Source: Pseudomonas khavaziana (GTDB taxonomy: Bacteria > Pseudomonadota > Gammaproteobacteria > Pseudomonadales > Pseudomonadaceae). From it: a DNA stretch of 64,000 nt. A program made the position numbers and the translations under genes. The stretch is from contig NZ_JAHSTT010000004.1 of the NCBI RefSeq assembly GCF_019145205.1, positions 124,001-188,000 on the forward strand. Direction: 5' to 3'. Below the pieces are notes generated by a model that searched no databases, was not told the origin of the DNA, and saw only the letters and a list, made by a program, of their open reading frames with translations. Positions 29,852-37,553 of this stretch are shown here, in pieces. Each line of letters begins with the position of its first letter. The stretch's first letter is position 1.

Positions 29852-30172
29852 TCAACGTAGCCAACCATTCGCTGTCATGGCGGTTTTCCCGCTGGGTAGC
29901 TGGATCAGTGCAGACTTGTCGCCGTCCTTGGGACCCTCAATGAATTTGACCTTGGTCCCTGTTGAGATCGTTCGGCACTTTCCTGAGCCGATCAAGCGTT
30001 CAGCCTCATCTTCGTCCTGATCAAGCGACGCCTCCACCAACTTTGTCCAGTCACCGGCCTTGTAACAAACCATCGAACCTGCAACGAGCGTTCGCTTTGG
30101 GTAGGTGTCAGCCATGGCGGTGGTAGATGCGAGAAGTGGTAGCAGGCATAGCAAGCGAGAAACGGTGTTCAT
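29852..30172 (-). CDS. small exported hypothetical protein
   Basis: Start at ATG 30172 with AAGGA 8 bases upstream; a TTG at 30175 is the longer alternative. The 106-residue product has a Sec signal peptide (about 1-21, ending AMA). The mature part has two cysteines (MVCYKAGD, GKCRTI) and an SH3-like beta pattern (KVKFIEGPKDGDKSALIQLPSG). It is divergent from the XRE regulator gene, sharing a promoter region with a palindrome. Function unknown; a target of the XRE protein is plausible. Confidence 0.75.
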   Translation of the reverse strand: MNTVSRLLCLLPLLASTTAMADTYPKRTLVAGSMVCYKAGDWTKLVEASLDQDEDEAERLIGSGKCRTISTGTKVKFIEGPKDGDKSALIQLPSGKTAMTANGWLR

Positions 30173-30203
30173 CAATTAATTCCTTTGATTGTTAGAGTAC
30201 GAA

Positions 30204-30221
30204 TTCACAGTATATTGTGAA
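30204..30221. promoter_or_regulatory. candidate XRE operator in divergent promoter
   Basis: TTCACAGTATATTGTGAA has perfect 6-bp arms (TTCACA/TGTGAA) and a near-palindromic centre. It lies 32 bp from the start of the leftward exported-protein gene and 56 bp from the XRE start. This is where an autoregulatory XRE operator would sit. Confidence 0.55.
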
Positions 30222-30276
30222 GACCTGCTGATGCTCAACCACGACAGTGCCCGCTCACTAGCGTGGAGTGATTGCA

Positions 30277-30504
30277 TTGGAGATCGGGGTAGCCTTTGGG
30301 CGTGTGCTACGACAGAAAAGACGCGAAGCGGGCGTTACCCAAGAACAGTTGGCACTGGAAGCCGACGTGCAACGGAATTACGTCAGTCTGATCGAGAGGG
30401 GCGTCAATCAACCTACGATTGCTGTCTTATTCAAGCTAGCCAGTGCTTTGAAGTGCAGCCCGTCCACGCTGATTCTCCTAGTGGAGGAAGAGCTGGGACA
30501 ATAG
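30277..30504 (+). CDS. XRE-family transcriptional regulator
   Basis: A single helix-turn-helix protein of 75 residues from TTG at 30277, which has GGAG at 8-nt spacing; the GTG at 30268 would add three residues but has no ribosome site. The HTH_3 domain covers nearly all of it (VLRQKRREAGVTQEQLALEAD, then NYVSLIERGVNQPTIAVLFKLASAL). The size and fold resemble restriction-modification controller proteins and SinR-type repressors. No restriction-modification genes are seen nearby. Likely an autoregulator acting at the palindrome 30204-30221. Confidence 0.88.
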   Translation: MEIGVAFGRVLRQKRREAGVTQEQLALEADVQRNYVSLIERGVNQPTIAVLFKLASALKCSPSTLILLVEEELGQ

Positions 30505-30553
30505 GGAGCAACTGGTTTTGAAAATCTCCGATTAACACTCAAGGATGACCGTC

Positions 30554-30769
30554 ATGCCAAACAACACAGATGCCCACATAGCCACAGCAGACGTGCTAAC
30601 CCTTCTGCTGCAAAACCAATACGCGTTAGCCGCTGCAATTGAAGAAGTAGCTCTATGGGCTAGAGCCAATGGTTCAAGCGAAGCCCATGAAAACGCGATC
30701 ACCGCATTGGAAACCCTTGATGCGAACGCGTCCGCTATCACCGCTGGAATTCTTCAGCTCCGACAATAA
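30554..30769 (+). CDS. small hypothetical protein, 71 aa
   Basis: ATG at 30554 has AAGGA 8 bases upstream; ATG at 30545 overlaps that site and is less likely. The 71-residue acidic, alanine-rich product (MPNNTDAHIATADVLTLLLQ) is probably all-helical. No family recognised. It lies 49 bp after the XRE gene and its stop abuts the inverted repeat that precedes the serine recombinase. Confidence 0.65.
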   Translation: MPNNTDAHIATADVLTLLLQNQYALAAAIEEVALWARANGSSEAHENAITALETLDANASAITAGILQLRQ

Positions 30770-30903
30770 GTCGCTATCAAAGGAGTAGACATAACTGGTA
30801 GTTCGATAGCGACTCGCCTATCACTATCAAATACCTATTGCAGATAGACATAAGATTCAATTATCATTTATCTATCCAATCTAAGATCAAAGGATAGTCC
30901 ACC
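30769..30903. repeat. CTATC/GATAG motif array, candidate recombination or operator site
   Basis: Seven copies of CTATC or GATAG occur here (30774, 30805, 30818, 30824, 30843, 30872, 30893). A 10-bp perfect inverted repeat AGTCGCTATC / GATAGCGACT spans 30769-30778 and 30805-30814. The array fills the gap right before the serine recombinase gene, as res sites do in Tn3-type transposons. It may be that enzyme's binding and crossover region. Confidence 0.6.
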
Positions 30904-31530
30904 TTGAATGCCCACCTCTACCTTCGTGCATCAACGAAAGATCAAGACGCTAACCGTGCAAAAGTCGCCCTGGAGTTGTTCGCTGTCGAAAAGGGTTTGA
31001 GTACCGTAGGCGTGTATGCAGAGAACATCAGTGGGACCAAGCTCAATCGTCCTGAGTTGCTTTCCTTGCTCGATACGGCCGAGAGTGGAGACGTGCTATT
31101 GGTTGAGTCTGTAGACCGCCTGAGTCGCCTTTCACAGACTGACTGGGACACGCTCAAGGCTACTATCAAGGCCAAGGGATTGCGTCTGGTTGTAGCTGAT
31201 CTGCCTACCAGTCACATGCTGGTTGAAGCCAAAGGAATCACCGGGCAAATCATGGACGTGATCAACAACATGCTGATCGATCTGATGGCAACCATGGCAC
31301 GACTGGATCAAGAGAAACGTGTGGAACGCATCAAGCAAGGACTAGAGAACAAGCGAGCCGCTAATCCTGAGTGGAAGCCAACAGGTAAAGGCAGGAACGC
31401 TGCCAAGTGGGCTGAGGTACAGGCGCTGATGCGGAAGCATCCAACAATGTCTGCTGATCAAATTGCCAAGCTGGCTGACTGTGGCGTTGCCACCGTTTAC
31501 CGGATCAAGCGAGAAACGGAGGTCGCATGA
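30904..31530 (+). CDS. serine recombinase (resolvase/invertase family)
   Basis: A 208-residue protein from TTG at 30904, the only in-frame start, with AAGGA about 10 bases upstream. The N-terminal catalytic domain has YLRASTKDQ with nucleophile Ser10 and Arg8, and VDRLSRL with the conserved arginines near residue 70. Helix E follows (LMATMARLDQEKRVERIKQGLENKR). The C-terminal HTH (about 170-205, MSADQIAKLADCGVATVYRIKRE) binds DNA. Size matches resolvases and invertases. It may act on the motif array just upstream or on another site in the island. Confidence 0.95.
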   Translation: MNAHLYLRASTKDQDANRAKVALELFAVEKGLSTVGVYAENISGTKLNRPELLSLLDTAESGDVLLVESVDRLSRLSQTDWDTLKATIKAKGLRLVVADLPTSHMLVEAKGITGQIMDVINNMLIDLMATMARLDQEKRVERIKQGLENKRAANPEWKPTGKGRNAAKWAEVQALMRKHPTMSADQIAKLADCGVATVYRIKRETEVA

Positions 31531-31600
31531 ATGGACCAGCTTGAAGGGGGAGACTAATTCAGCCGCATGTATGATAGAAGCACTTCGATTTAACTTTTGA

Positions 31601-32596
31601 GTGAATCCAGAATTGCATGAGGCCGTTAGTGCTATGACCGGACAACCACACCAAGCGTCAACGGGGGGCGGGATTTCCGCAGAGCTCGGCTATTACCCGA
31701 TACATTGCGACATCGAAACTAATCAGTTTTCCATTCTGACTCTCTCGGGGCATGAAGCGAAAGTAGCCGCAATCATCGGAGACGTAAACGTCATCAAGGA
31801 CTGGCTCTATCCGGGAGCACAACAGCAACGGGACATAATGAGCGGACATATCCGGTCACTGCCCTATAGTGCTCGCATCTTCGGACTACCCAAGACCCAT
31901 GTCCTGACACTGCACAGAAGCGAGAGTCAAGACGATATCGATTTCGTCGTCTGGTGCCTGTCCTTCTTCACTGGCATGCGCCTAACGACAACAGAGGCAG
32001 GCTTTCTTGACGCAACCCCTATCAAACCAGGGAAGCTCGTTGACTTCTCCCTTCGCCGCTGCACCGTAACAGACGCCATCCAATTGGCACTCAATTTCTT
32101 AGAACTGGAGCGTGGCGATCCGTCGGCATCCAAGAGGGTTACTGCGGTCATCCACGCATTGTTCTTGGCACAATATCCACAGAATCTTCCCTTTGAGCAG
32201 TTTCAGTATCTCTACATGGCATTAGATGCCTGTTTCAGACTGGTGGCAGTCAAGGAAGGACCGAAATTCAATCAGCCTCATGCAGGGCGAATCCAGTGGA
32301 TGTGTGAGAAATTCGACATCCCCGTACCCAAATGGGCAGAGAACACCATAGCTGACCCCTCATCCCTATCAATCGTTCGTAACAACACCATCCACGAAGC
32401 GATATTTTTTGATGAGCCACTTGGGTTCTCGATTTACGGCGGCAACGATCCCGGCGCGGATCCCAACAACGCTCCGCTGCAAATGAAGGCATTAGTTTGC
32501 CGGCTTCTGGTTGCCATTCTTGGAAGGGCGGATGTCAGCTATGTTAAATCCGCAGTCAATACCCGAATGATACATAGCCTTGAGTTAAATGCTTGA
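31601..32596 (+). CDS. unknown protein with HEPN-like R-N-x3-H motif
   Basis: A 331-residue protein from GTG at 31601 (no clear ribosome site) or 320 residues from ATG at 31634 (MTGQPHQAST). No named family recognised. Residues about 30-160 look beta-rich (ILTLSGHEAKVAAIIGD). The C-terminal half is helical: YLYMALDACFRLVA near residue 207, then SLSIVRNNTIHEAIFFDEPLGF near 262. Together these resemble the two-helix core and the R-x4-H catalytic motif of HEPN domains such as the Apea-like group, often RNases in defence. The assignment is by pattern only. It lies 70 bp after the serine recombinase. Confidence 0.7.
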   Translation: MNPELHEAVSAMTGQPHQASTGGGISAELGYYPIHCDIETNQFSILTLSGHEAKVAAIIGDVNVIKDWLYPGAQQQRDIMSGHIRSLPYSARIFGLPKTHVLTLHRSESQDDIDFVVWCLSFFTGMRLTTTEAGFLDATPIKPGKLVDFSLRRCTVTDAIQLALNFLELERGDPSASKRVTAVIHALFLAQYPQNLPFEQFQYLYMALDACFRLVAVKEGPKFNQPHAGRIQWMCEKFDIPVPKWAENTIADPSSLSIVRNNTIHEAIFFDEPLGFSIYGGNDPGADPNNAPLQMKALVCRLLVAILGRADVSYVKSAVNTRMIHSLELNA

Positions 32597-32702
32597 GTCA
32601 CGTTGGCATCTCTTGACTTGGCCACCAGTCAAACACTGCTGAAGCCAGCCCAATGTCAGGATGATTCCGCACGCTCACATCGGACAAAGGCACTCCGCGA
32701 TT

Positions 32703-33140
32703 TCAGACAGGAAGGCGAGGCATGCAGCCTTGGCAGTAATAGGAAGCCCCCACTTTAGCCGCTATGAAAGCTGCCAGCCCTGCGAAGAGTAAAACGTTGC
32801 GTATGTGGCCGTACCATTTGCCCCACCACAATAGCCGCTGACATTCGTCTAAATGGTTTTTCTTCTCAGATTTGCTCACGGCAGCTAGCTTGGCGTTCTC
32901 GTGGAACACCCTTACGACAATGTTCATCCGCATGAATCCAAGTGCCGCGCTCGCGGCGAAGATCAACATACAGCCAATCATCGCCGTGCTGCGATTCAAA
33001 CCGATCGGACTGTATACGTTGTTTTGTGCAAGGTAGGCGCAGATAGCCACTGTGGCACCCAACAGGAACTGGTCGAGCTTAGTGGACTCTTCCACCGCCT
33101 TGAGCGATATCTGGTCTGCAATGTGAAGCTCAGAGGTCAT
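32703..33140 (-). CDS. small multi-pass membrane protein
   Basis: ATG at 33140 with AAGGA 8 bases upstream gives 145 residues (MTSELHIADQISLKAVEEST); the extension to 33272 is rejected. Hydrophobic segments at about 24-40, 50-70 and 116-133 predict three passes, with a basic, charged loop (SKSEKKNHLDECQRLLWWGKW) between the second and third. The layout recalls SLATT-type membrane effectors, but no sequence family is recognised. It is divergent from the gene at 33246, sharing a 105-bp promoter region. Confidence 0.75.
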   Translation of the reverse strand: MTSELHIADQISLKAVEESTKLDQFLLGATVAICAYLAQNNVYSPIGLNRSTAMIGCMLIFAASAALGFMRMNIVVRVFHENAKLAAVSKSEKKNHLDECQRLLWWGKWYGHIRNVLLFAGLAAFIAAKVGASYYCQGCMPRLPV

Positions 33141-33245
33141 ATTTGATTCCTTCGGTGGCAGGAGTATTTCTTTGAGGACGACGAGAAAAAGCTTCAACAT
33201 TCTAAGCAGTGATACGCTTCCTGACCCAAAGAACGGAGCTGGTGC

Positions 33246-33935
33246 ATGACAACCACATGGAAGCTGAGGCAACTTCAGGAATGGATTGAGACAACTCGGC
33301 CTGAGGATAGCCAGACTGCCGAGATACCGAAGTCGCTTAGCCGCTCAGCCCTGATCGTCCAATACCACGCTCGACTGGCAAGGGACGCATTCGCAGAGTT
33401 TAAGCAGCCGGATGACAATAACTACAAAATGTTTGTTGCCATGATGAGCTTTGAGCCTGATTTCAGTAGGGCAGCTCTCGCTCATGAAGCAAACATCATT
33501 GCCACGATCCACACCGTGCGAAACTACGCTGACATTTTTGCCCAGCTAGCAAATACATTGGCTATGCCAATACCTTTACCTGAGCGCGATTCCACCTTCG
33601 GCAGGGTTGCAGACAAGCTGCCGGAATCAGCTCTGAAGCAAGGTATGCTGGCGCTGAATTCATCTTACTGGTTTCGCTACCTTGCAGCGTTTAGCAACAT
33701 CTCTAAGCACCGTCGTCTGTTAGAGAGTAAACCAAGCGTGTCCTTTGAAGAGGGAGTGAGTGGCCTACGGGTAGAGAAATTCTCGTATACGTTCAGTTCG
33801 AAGGAACCGGAGATGGAGTTCCCACGCTGCTGGGGACACGATTTGCTTGAAGAAACGTATAGCGTGTATCGCCGGATTCTGGAGCTAGGTCAGGAGTTGA
33901 ACAAACACGTCTGCCCTGACTGCGAGGCGAATTAA
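33246..33935 (+). CDS. unknown helical protein with N-x2-KHR motif
   Basis: A 229-residue protein with GGAG 7 bases before the ATG. It is mostly helical and acidic with no signal or membrane segment. The segment YWFRYLAAFSNISKHRRLLES (about residues 141-161, given in part) carries N-x2-KHR, a pattern seen in divergent HEPN-like proteins. An earlier helix has ALAHEANIIATIHTVRNYAD. The C-terminus has a single CPDC pair. No named family recognised; HEPN-like status is inference. Confidence 0.7.
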   Translation: MTTTWKLRQLQEWIETTRPEDSQTAEIPKSLSRSALIVQYHARLARDAFAEFKQPDDNNYKMFVAMMSFEPDFSRAALAHEANIIATIHTVRNYADIFAQLANTLAMPIPLPERDSTFGRVADKLPESALKQGMLALNSSYWFRYLAAFSNISKHRRLLESKPSVSFEEGVSGLRVEKFSYTFSSKEPEMEFPRCWGHDLLEETYSVYRRILELGQELNKHVCPDCEAN

Positions 33936-34072
33936 CCGCCATTTACATCTAGGGCGGGCAGTTGGAAACTGCCATAAGCTTCTTCTCAGTCGTGCACCTT
34001 TCGAATACACGTCGTGCGTCACAGCCCCTCCCCCTCGGCTCTGCCAGCATCTAGTACAAGGATAAGAATGCA

Positions 34073-34558
34073 ATGCAAACCAGTGAAATCATCAGCACCG
34101 CAGGCCTGCTTCTCACCGCTTTAGTAGCAGTCGGTGGGTGGTTTTGGCAACGCTGGCAGGAACGTACAAGCGTTCGCGTGGCTATCGTTGCTGAAGTATT
34201 GGCACTAAGGAAAATTGCCGTAGAGCGAGGCTACTACGCCGGTCTAACCGAAATGGGAAACCAGTTACTCGAAACGCCTGAAGAAGAACGCTCAGAAGCC
34301 TCATTGCAGGTACGAATCCCACAGCACTATTGCAGGGTCTACGTCGCCAATCTTGGGAAACTTGGCTACCTCGCGCCAAAGGATGCTCAGTTGGTTGTTA
34401 GCTTCTATCAGTACGTCGATAGCGTCGTACAGGACGTCATAGAGGGGGGAATTATCTACGAAGGTACGGATGACCCAGAAGCCTTCACAGAGGCCGCAAA
34501 CGTCCTTCAATTCGCTTTAGACGCAGCACAGCAACTGGCTGACAGACATGCGAACTAA
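34073..34558 (+). CDS. membrane-anchored hypothetical protein, 161 aa
   Basis: ATG at 34073 has AAGGAT about 9 bases upstream. One N-terminal transmembrane segment (about 8-27, TAGLLLTALVAVGGWFWQRW) is followed by basic residues and a cytoplasmic helical domain (VRVAIVAEVLALRKIAVERG; VVSFYQYVDSVVQDVIEGG). This topology is common in small uncharacterised proteins of mobile islands. No family recognised. Confidence 0.72.
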   Translation: MQTSEIISTAGLLLTALVAVGGWFWQRWQERTSVRVAIVAEVLALRKIAVERGYYAGLTEMGNQLLETPEEERSEASLQVRIPQHYCRVYVANLGKLGYLAPKDAQLVVSFYQYVDSVVQDVIEGGIIYEGTDDPEAFTEAANVLQFALDAAQQLADRHAN

Positions 34559-34897
34559 TAAGCGGCTCCAGGACGTGAGCAGTAACGCTCGTAGGAGCGA
34601 GTGCGGGCCATTATCAGGGTCTCGATACTCGCCTTCAAAGTCTCGTTCTGAAGCTTGTAGAGCTTCAGAGCCACCCAACTTATTTCTATTTCCCGCAGAT
34701 TGCCATTTGACCTACTCGTGGCGTGCTTAGCGCCTCTCCTACTCAAACCTAACCCACTATCAGCCCCTATTATTTTCCCTTACGTCATACTGGAAACGCC
34801 AGCAGACGCTGCTTTATTTTTTGCGGGGAATTTGGCAAACCATACAGCCCCACCCTTTTTCCGGCGGAGAAATAGGATTCCAGGAAAACGGTTTTCC
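34559..34897. other. gene-free stretch in the island
   Basis: I see no supported gene, promoter or repeat. Short open frames on both strands lack ribosome sites. It separates the rightward 161-residue gene from the convergent zinc-ribbon gene. Confidence 0.4.
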
Positions 34898-35677
34898 CTA
34901 TGTCTCTATTTTACTTGCGGCTTCCGAGCCTGACGGGATCATCGTATACCCCCAGTCGAAATGATGCAGTTGTCCGCAGCTCCAGCACGCCTTCCTGTCG
35001 TTGACTTCGAGATGTTCTATCGCCATAGGACTCTTGCATTTCATGCAAGGCACGATACACAGGTTCGATGGCTCGATTATGTACGTGTCTTCGTCTTCAC
35101 ACCTAACGAGGTGTTTATTGCAGCACCATGGGCATTCGACCGTGGCACTGGCTTCAACCTGAGATTGGCTTGCGTACATATCTTTTCCGCAAACACCGCA
35201 AGTGAACGTATCGATTTTATTTATCGACAACACCACCGTTGCTGACGCAACACGTTCGATCTCGTTCAGAAATCCTTGAACAACGGCCGGAGTTAACTTC
35301 AGATTACGTGTATCAGCAAGGGCGGGCGCGTGTAGGAAACTGCTTAGCTTTTGGTAATGCTTGTTGAGCCACTCGACCGAAAACATCTTGTAGTCGCCAA
35401 TGGGGAATGAAACGCCGTCCGGGCCAGTAAACGCGATTGACATGTCCAGATCGGCTTTTGGCTCAAAGCTGCGAAGCATCTTCAACGCTTTGTCTGGTTG
35501 CCATTTCCGGAAGATGGAAGGAGGCAATTTAGGGCCAACTTGCCCAAGCTTCTGATAGACAATACGTTCAAGTGCCAGCCGCATCTCAAGGCAAGCGTGG
35601 CGTAATGAATTCTCGTCTCCTGCGTCGATGAAAATCTTTGCTCGTGCAAGGAAATCGTCAATATCGAAAATGCCCAT
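34898..35677 (-). CDS. unknown protein: helical HEPN-like domain plus zinc ribbons
   Basis: A 259-residue protein (MGIFDIDDFLARAKIFID). Residues about 20-150 are helical: SLRHACLEMRLALERIVYQKL and NKHYQKLSSFLHAP resemble HEPN-like domains with a C-terminal xxLHxP histidine. Residues about 165-245 hold four cysteine pairs (CGVCGK, CPWCCN, CMKCK, CWSCG), enough for two zinc ribbons. Zinc ribbons fused to HEPN-like helices suggest nucleic-acid or protein binding. No named family recognised. It is the last gene before the right att repeat and reads leftward. Confidence 0.75.
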   Translation of the reverse strand: MGIFDIDDFLARAKIFIDAGDENSLRHACLEMRLALERIVYQKLGQVGPKLPPSIFRKWQPDKALKMLRSFEPKADLDMSIAFTGPDGVSFPIGDYKMFSVEWLNKHYQKLSSFLHAPALADTRNLKLTPAVVQGFLNEIERVASATVVLSINKIDTFTCGVCGKDMYASQSQVEASATVECPWCCNKHLVRCEDEDTYIIEPSNLCIVPCMKCKSPMAIEHLEVNDRKACWSCGQLHHFDWGYTMIPSGSEAASKIET

Positions 35678-35880
35678 GGCCGTCCCTACCTGAAGGAGTT
35701 GCGAGTGGAGCTTACCGATTTACAGTAGCTGGCTGCCACATCACTGGCTTAATCAGGGACCAGTGATTTACCACCGTACTCCGCCCCAACCTCTTTCATA
35801 CTTGCAACCTGAATCGCCGTTCACATTGCTCAGTGTGAACGAACGCGATATTTTGTGAACGTTCTGCATGAATTTCAGGC

Positions 35881-35990
35881 AACAAAAAAGGGCCCACCTT
35901 TCGGTGAGCCCTTCCAGACCGCCCAGCAGAGCGGATTTTGTTTGGTAGGCGCGATTGGACTCGAACCAACGACCCCCACCATGTCAAGGT
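35881..35990. repeat. right attachment repeat
   Basis: The 110-bp partner of 26733-26842. It contains the terminator and 3' half of tRNA-Val(GAC); here the sequence continues into an intact tRNA 5' half. The island thus restored the tRNA on insertion. Confidence 0.93.
35884..35911 (-). terminator. tRNA-Val terminator
   Basis: On the minus strand GGGCTCACC-GAAA-GGTGGGCCC (with one G-T pair) is followed by six T. It lies about 30 bp past the CCA end of tRNA-Val. A second copy stands in the left repeat. Confidence 0.9.
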
Positions 35991-36019
35991 GGTGCTCTAA
36001 CCAACTGAGCTACGTGCCT
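35943..36019 (-). tRNA. tRNA-Val (anticodon GAC)
   Basis: A 77-nt cloverleaf including CCA. The D arm (AGCTCAGTTGGTTAGAGC), anticodon loop CTTGACATG and T arm (GGTTCGAGTCC) are all visible and match E. coli tRNA-Val(GAC) closely. One A-C mismatch is in the acceptor stem. It is the integration site of the island. Confidence 0.97.
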
Positions 36020-36203
36020 GCTGTGAGGCGGCATTCTACGGAATTCCGGAGGGGTGTCAACATCTTTTTTGCAGCTAAGCCTATGAATATGCGAATTTTT
36101 TATTTGCGCCGGGCACGCCTGTGATTTTCCGGTGGCTGGCAGGCAATTTTCAACTCAGGTAGGATCGCCGCACTCGTAAAAAATATAAAACAGAGGTTCC
36201 AGG

Positions 36204-37487
36204 ATGGCGAACACCCCCTACCCCCAGTCTTATTACGCCGCTTCCGCCAATGCAGTTCCGCCTCGCCCGACACTGCAAGGTGAAGTCGAAACCGATGTGT
36301 GCGTGATTGGTGCCGGTTATACCGGGCTTTCCAGCGCGCTGTTCCTGCTGGAGAACGGCTTTCGCGTGACCGTCCTGGAAGCAGCCAAGGTCGGCTTTGG
36401 TGCCTCGGGCCGTAACGGTGGGCAGATCGTCAACAGTTACAGCCGCGATATCGACGTGATCGAGCGCAGCGTCGGCCCTAAGCAAGCACAATTGCTCGGG
36501 CAGATGGCCTTTGAAGGCGGCAGGATCATTCGCGAGCGCGTGGCCAAGTACCAGATCCAGTGCGACTTGAAGGACGGCGGTGTGTTTGCCGCGCTCAACA
36601 GTAAGCATATGGGCCACCTGGAATCGCAGAAGCGCCTGTGGGAGCGCTACGGCCATACGCAACTGGAGCTGCTGGACGAACGCCGCATCCGCGAGGTGGT
36701 GGCCTGTGACAACTATGTCGGCGGCTTGCTGGATATGAGCGGCGGGCACATCCACCCGCTCAACCTGGCGCTGGGCGAAGCGGCCGCGGTTGAGTCGCTG
36801 GGCGGTACGATCTATGAGCAATCGGCTGCGGTGCGCATCGAGCGCGGTGCCAACCCCGTGGTGCATACCGCCGAAGGCAGGGTCAGGGCCAAATTCATCA
36901 TCGTTGCCGGCAATGCCTATCTGGGCAACCTGGTGCCGGAGCTGGCAGCCAAATCGATGCCGTGTGGCACGCAGGTGATCACCACCGCACCACTGGGCGA
37001 CGAATTGGCCAAGACCTTGTTGCCGCAGGATTACTGTGTCGAGGACTGCAACTACCTGCTCGACTACTACCGCCTCACCAGTGACAAGCGCCTGATCTTC
37101 GGCGGCGGCGTGGTGTATGGCGCTAGGGACCCGGCGAATATCGAGGCAATCATCCGGCCGAAAATGCTCAAGGCATTCCCGCAGTTGAAGGATGTGAAGA
37201 TCGATTACGCCTGGACCGGCAACTTCCTGCTGACGCTGTCGCGCTTGCCGCAGGTAGGCCGTCTTGGCGACAACATCTATTACTCACAGGGTTGCAGCGG
37301 CCATGGCGTGACGTACACGCACCTGGCAGGCAAGGTGCTGGCAGAAGCGCTAAGAGGTCAGGCAGAGCGTTTTGATGCGTTTGCCGACCTGCCGCATTAC
37401 CCGTTCCCGGGTGGACAGCTGTTGCGCACGCCGTTTGCGGCGCTGGGGGCGTGGTATTACGGCCTGCGGGATAAATTCGGAATGTAG
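36204..37487 (+). CDS. puuB: FAD-dependent oxidoreductase, gamma-glutamylputrescine oxidase-like
   Basis: A 427-residue DAO-family flavoenzyme. The FAD-binding Rossmann motif VIGAGYTGLSSALFLLENG is at about residues 34-52, then SGRNGGQIV and a C-terminal GCSGHGVTYTHLAGK. Sequence style matches PuuB/OrdL, which oxidises gamma-glutamylputrescine to the aldehyde with release of H2O2 and ammonia. Other puu genes are not adjacent, so a related amine or amino acid is possible. It is monocistronic and followed by a REP hairpin. Confidence 0.88.
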   Translation: MANTPYPQSYYAASANAVPPRPTLQGEVETDVCVIGAGYTGLSSALFLLENGFRVTVLEAAKVGFGASGRNGGQIVNSYSRDIDVIERSVGPKQAQLLGQMAFEGGRIIRERVAKYQIQCDLKDGGVFAALNSKHMGHLESQKRLWERYGHTQLELLDERRIREVVACDNYVGGLLDMSGGHIHPLNLALGEAAAVESLGGTIYEQSAAVRIERGANPVVHTAEGRVRAKFIIVAGNAYLGNLVPELAAKSMPCGTQVITTAPLGDELAKTLLPQDYCVEDCNYLLDYYRLTSDKRLIFGGGVVYGARDPANIEAIIRPKMLKAFPQLKDVKIDYAWTGNFLLTLSRLPQVGRLGDNIYYSQGCSGHGVTYTHLAGKVLAEALRGQAERFDAFADLPHYPFPGGQLLRTPFAALGAWYYGLRDKFGM

Positions 37488-37499
37488 ACACACACCCCG

Positions 37500-37530
37500 G
37501 TGTGAGAGCGACTTGCTCGCTCCCACACTG
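37500..37530. repeat. single REP-like hairpin
   Basis: GTGTGAGAGCGACTTGCTCG followed by CTCCCACAC forms an imperfect stem typical of Pseudomonas REP units. It lies 13 bp after puuB, between convergent genes, and may stabilise or end both transcripts. Confidence 0.7.
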
Positions 37531-37553
37531 GTTGAGCGCTTTCTACACTGCCG

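Larger units (their letters stand above)
26733..35990. mobile_element. integrated genomic island at tRNA-Val(GAC)
   Basis: The element is bounded by 110-bp direct repeats (26733-26842 and 35881-35990) that include the 3' half of tRNA-Val and its terminator. One repeat period is 9148 bp. It carries a tyrosine integrase next to the left end, a serine recombinase, an XRE regulator and mostly unrecognised genes with HEPN-like features. Composition looks lower in GC than the flanks by eye; this was not computed. No conjugation, phage structural or replication genes are seen, so it is a small non-self-transmissible island or a satellite. Confidence 0.9.
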
